DNA of 15,988 nt from an uncultured Butyricicoccus sp. GTDB lineage: Bacteria > Bacillota > Clostridia > Oscillospirales > Butyricicoccaceae. Shown one piece after another: positions 14,936 through 15,988 of the stretch. Where the stretch lies: positions 1-15,988 of the forward strand of contig UQVU01000031.1 of the NCBI GenBank assembly GCA_900544475.1. The letters are read 5' to 3'. Position 1 is the first letter of the stretch; each line of letters begins with the position of its first letter. Made by a program: the position numbers and the translations under genes. The notes beneath the pieces are model-generated. The model did no database searches, had not been told where the DNA came from, and saw nothing but the letters and a program-made list of their open reading frames with translations.

Positions 14936-15717
14936 AGTTACTCAAATACGAGTGGAAGGCGTGCGCACGCATCTGTCTGCCGCTCTACGCCGTCGAGCTG
15001 CTCGTTGCGTTCATCAACCGCCTGCTGTATTCGGACATCGGCTCCAAGCTGCTCTACGGCATTCCGAGCATTGTCATGACCATGCTGTATGCCGCAATCA
15101 TGGTTGCGCTGTTCGTCGTGACGGCGGTCGTGCTCGTGCAGCGGTTTTATAAGAACCTGCTCGGCAGCGAGGGGTATCTGATGTTCACACTGCCGGTTTC
15201 GGTATCGCAGCACATTCTGAGCAAGGCTGTCATGGCGCTCGTCATGGGCGTGCTGAGCTTTGTCGCCGCGCTTGTGAGCATCGACTTGCTCTCGCTCGAT
15301 ATGTCGGTGGGACAGGGATTTGTGTCGCTGCTTCGCAACCTGTCTGCGTACCCGTCCGACATTCCGTTCATGCTTGAGGGCATCCTGTGGTTTGTGCTGA
15401 CGGCGCTTGCGTGCGTACTGTTCATCTATCTGTGCATCGCGCTCGGCCACCTTGCGAAAAAGCACCGCCTGCTCATGGCGTTCGTGTGGTACTTCGTGCT
15501 TTCGACCGCCGTTCAGGTGATTGGTCTGTTCGTCATGACGGCGTCTGTCGAGAAAACGGCGGCAGCCTCGCATACTGTTCTGGCGTTTCTGGACGGCATG
15601 GGCGCGGCCGGCGTGCACGTTATCATGCTGACGCTGTGTCTGGTGAGCGCCGCCGCAGCGGCGGTCTGCTTTGCCGGAACCAGATATATTCTGGTGCACA
15701 AGCTCAATCTGGAGTAA
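14929..15717 (+). CDS. ABC transporter permease, six transmembrane helices
   Basis: The 262-residue membrane protein starts MLKLLKYEWKACARI, the usual beginning of ABC-2-like permeases in GntR-linked cassettes. Hydrophobic segments lie near 15-31, 46-70, 98-122, 150-173, 180-205 and 226-250, giving six helices. Between helices 2 and 3 is SEGYLMFTLPVSVSQHILSK, a motif I recognise from Firmicute permeases of this type. GGGAGG at 14916-14921 supports the start, which lies 7 bases inside the ATPase gene, so the two are translationally coupled. With the upstream ATPase it should form a 2:2 exporter under the GntR regulator. The substrate cannot be told from sequence. Hairpin array 3 begins 3 bases after the stop. 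Confidence 0.92.
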   Translation: MLKLLKYEWKACARICLPLYAVELLVAFINRLLYSDIGSKLLYGIPSIVMTMLYAAIMVALFVVTAVVLVQRFYKNLLGSEGYLMFTLPVSVSQHILSKAVMALVMGVLSFVAALVSIDLLSLDMSVGQGFVSLLRNLSAYPSDIPFMLEGILWFVLTALACVLFIYLCIALGHLAKKHRLLMAFVWYFVLSTAVQVIGLFVMTASVEKTAAASHTVLAFLDGMGAAGVHVIMLTLCLVSAAAAAVCFAGTRYILVHKLNLE

Positions 15718-15720
15718 AAT

Positions 15721-15961
15721 GTGCCCCCGGCGGGCACGGGCCTTTTCTCCCTCCGAGGGAGAGCGCGAACGTTCCGCCGTTCCTGCGGGTTTCCCGCAGA
15801 AGGCGAGAGAAGTCCCCAATCTGGGGACGGGAGATTTTCGCCCAGGGAGGGCGGGTGCTTTTTGCCGCCTTCGGCGGCGGGAGAACTGCTGCCGGGCGGC
15901 AGCCGGGGTTTGCAAAAGGGGGTACAGGACACCACTAAAGACGTGGTTTCCTATACCCCCT
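15721..15961 (+). repeat. Hairpin array 3: nine consecutive stem-loops after the permease gene
   Basis: The run starts 3 bases after the stop. Stems are GTGCCC/GGGCAC (15721-15737), TCTCCCT/AGGGAGA (15746-15762), GAACG/CGTTC (15767-15782), CTGCGGG/CCCGCAG (15783-15799), GTCCCCA/TGGGGAC (15812-15828), CGCCC/GGGCG (15839-15853), GCCGCC/GGCGGC (15864-15878), GCTGCC/GGCAGC (15888-15903), and a long compound hairpin at 15917-15961. The last pairs GGGGGTA, AGGA and ACCAC with GTGGT, TCCT and TACCCCC, with single mismatches between the blocks. No terminator is visible before the window ends, so the array may continue. I see nothing further in 15962-15988. Confidence 0.82.
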
Positions 15962-15988
15962 CTTGCGACTCCCCCTGACCTTCCGGTC

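Noticed and set aside
14354..14941. Degenerate ABC signature LSKGN as evidence of an inactive ATPase
   Set aside because: The Walker A, Walker B, D-loop and switch His are intact, and LSKG variants are usual in this transporter class.
15721..15978. Plus- and minus-strand open frames after the permease
   Set aside because: They follow the hairpins of array 3; no ribosome binding site or family resemblance is seen.

Overview
The window looks like a chromosomal stretch of a G+C-rich member of the Clostridia, probably an Oscillospirales/Ruminococcaceae-type gut Firmicute. The evidence is a DUF4317-like protein, the UPF0237/UPF0210 gene pair, a ribD-ribE-ribBA-ribH operon behind an FMN riboswitch, a YtrA-type GntR/ABC cassette, strong AGGAGG-type ribosome binding sites and sigma-A-like promoters. 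The genus cannot be fixed from the sequence alone.

Layout. (1) 1-157, minus strand: the N-terminal end of a DUF4317-like protein, with a promoter divergent from the next unit. (2) 375-3344: rlmB (23S rRNA 2'-O-methyltransferase), then a 725-codon membrane protein. I read the latter as a heavy-metal P-type ATPase that has lost every catalytic motif, carrying a long charged N-terminal arm. (3) 3345-3743, no gene: a run of six hairpins, an intrinsic terminator, about 105 bases (3575-3680) in which I see nothing, and the lepA promoter. (4) 3744-8396: lepA, hemW, an ACT-domain protein and a UPF0210 protein, probably one transcript, ending in an intrinsic terminator. (5) 8397-8870, no gene: that terminator, a promoter, a complete FMN riboswitch and two terminator-like hairpins. 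(6) 8871-12430: ribD, ribE, ribBA and ribH, which together make riboflavin from GTP and ribulose 5-phosphate. A palindrome and a heptamer-built inverted repeat lie between ribBA and ribH. (7) 12431-12723: nine consecutive hairpins, the last an intrinsic terminator. (8) 12724-13626, minus strand: an unrecognised zinc-ribbon single-pass membrane protein. (9) 13795-15717: a GntR/YtrA-like repressor with a near-perfect promoter and a palindromic operator candidate, then an ABC ATPase and a six-helix permease, translationally coupled. (10) 15718-15988: a third hairpin run, cut by the window end.

The core genes are ordinary housekeeping functions. The unusual content is the catalytically dead P-type ATPase-like protein and the dense runs of unrelated hairpins after three of the four operon ends. 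Two of these runs share short sequence blocks (a TACACGC loop and a 12-base block) placed in different parts of different hairpins. This suggests a mosaic family of palindromic 3'-end elements that I do not recognise as a described class. I could run no database search or folding program; all pairings and motif matches were read by eye.
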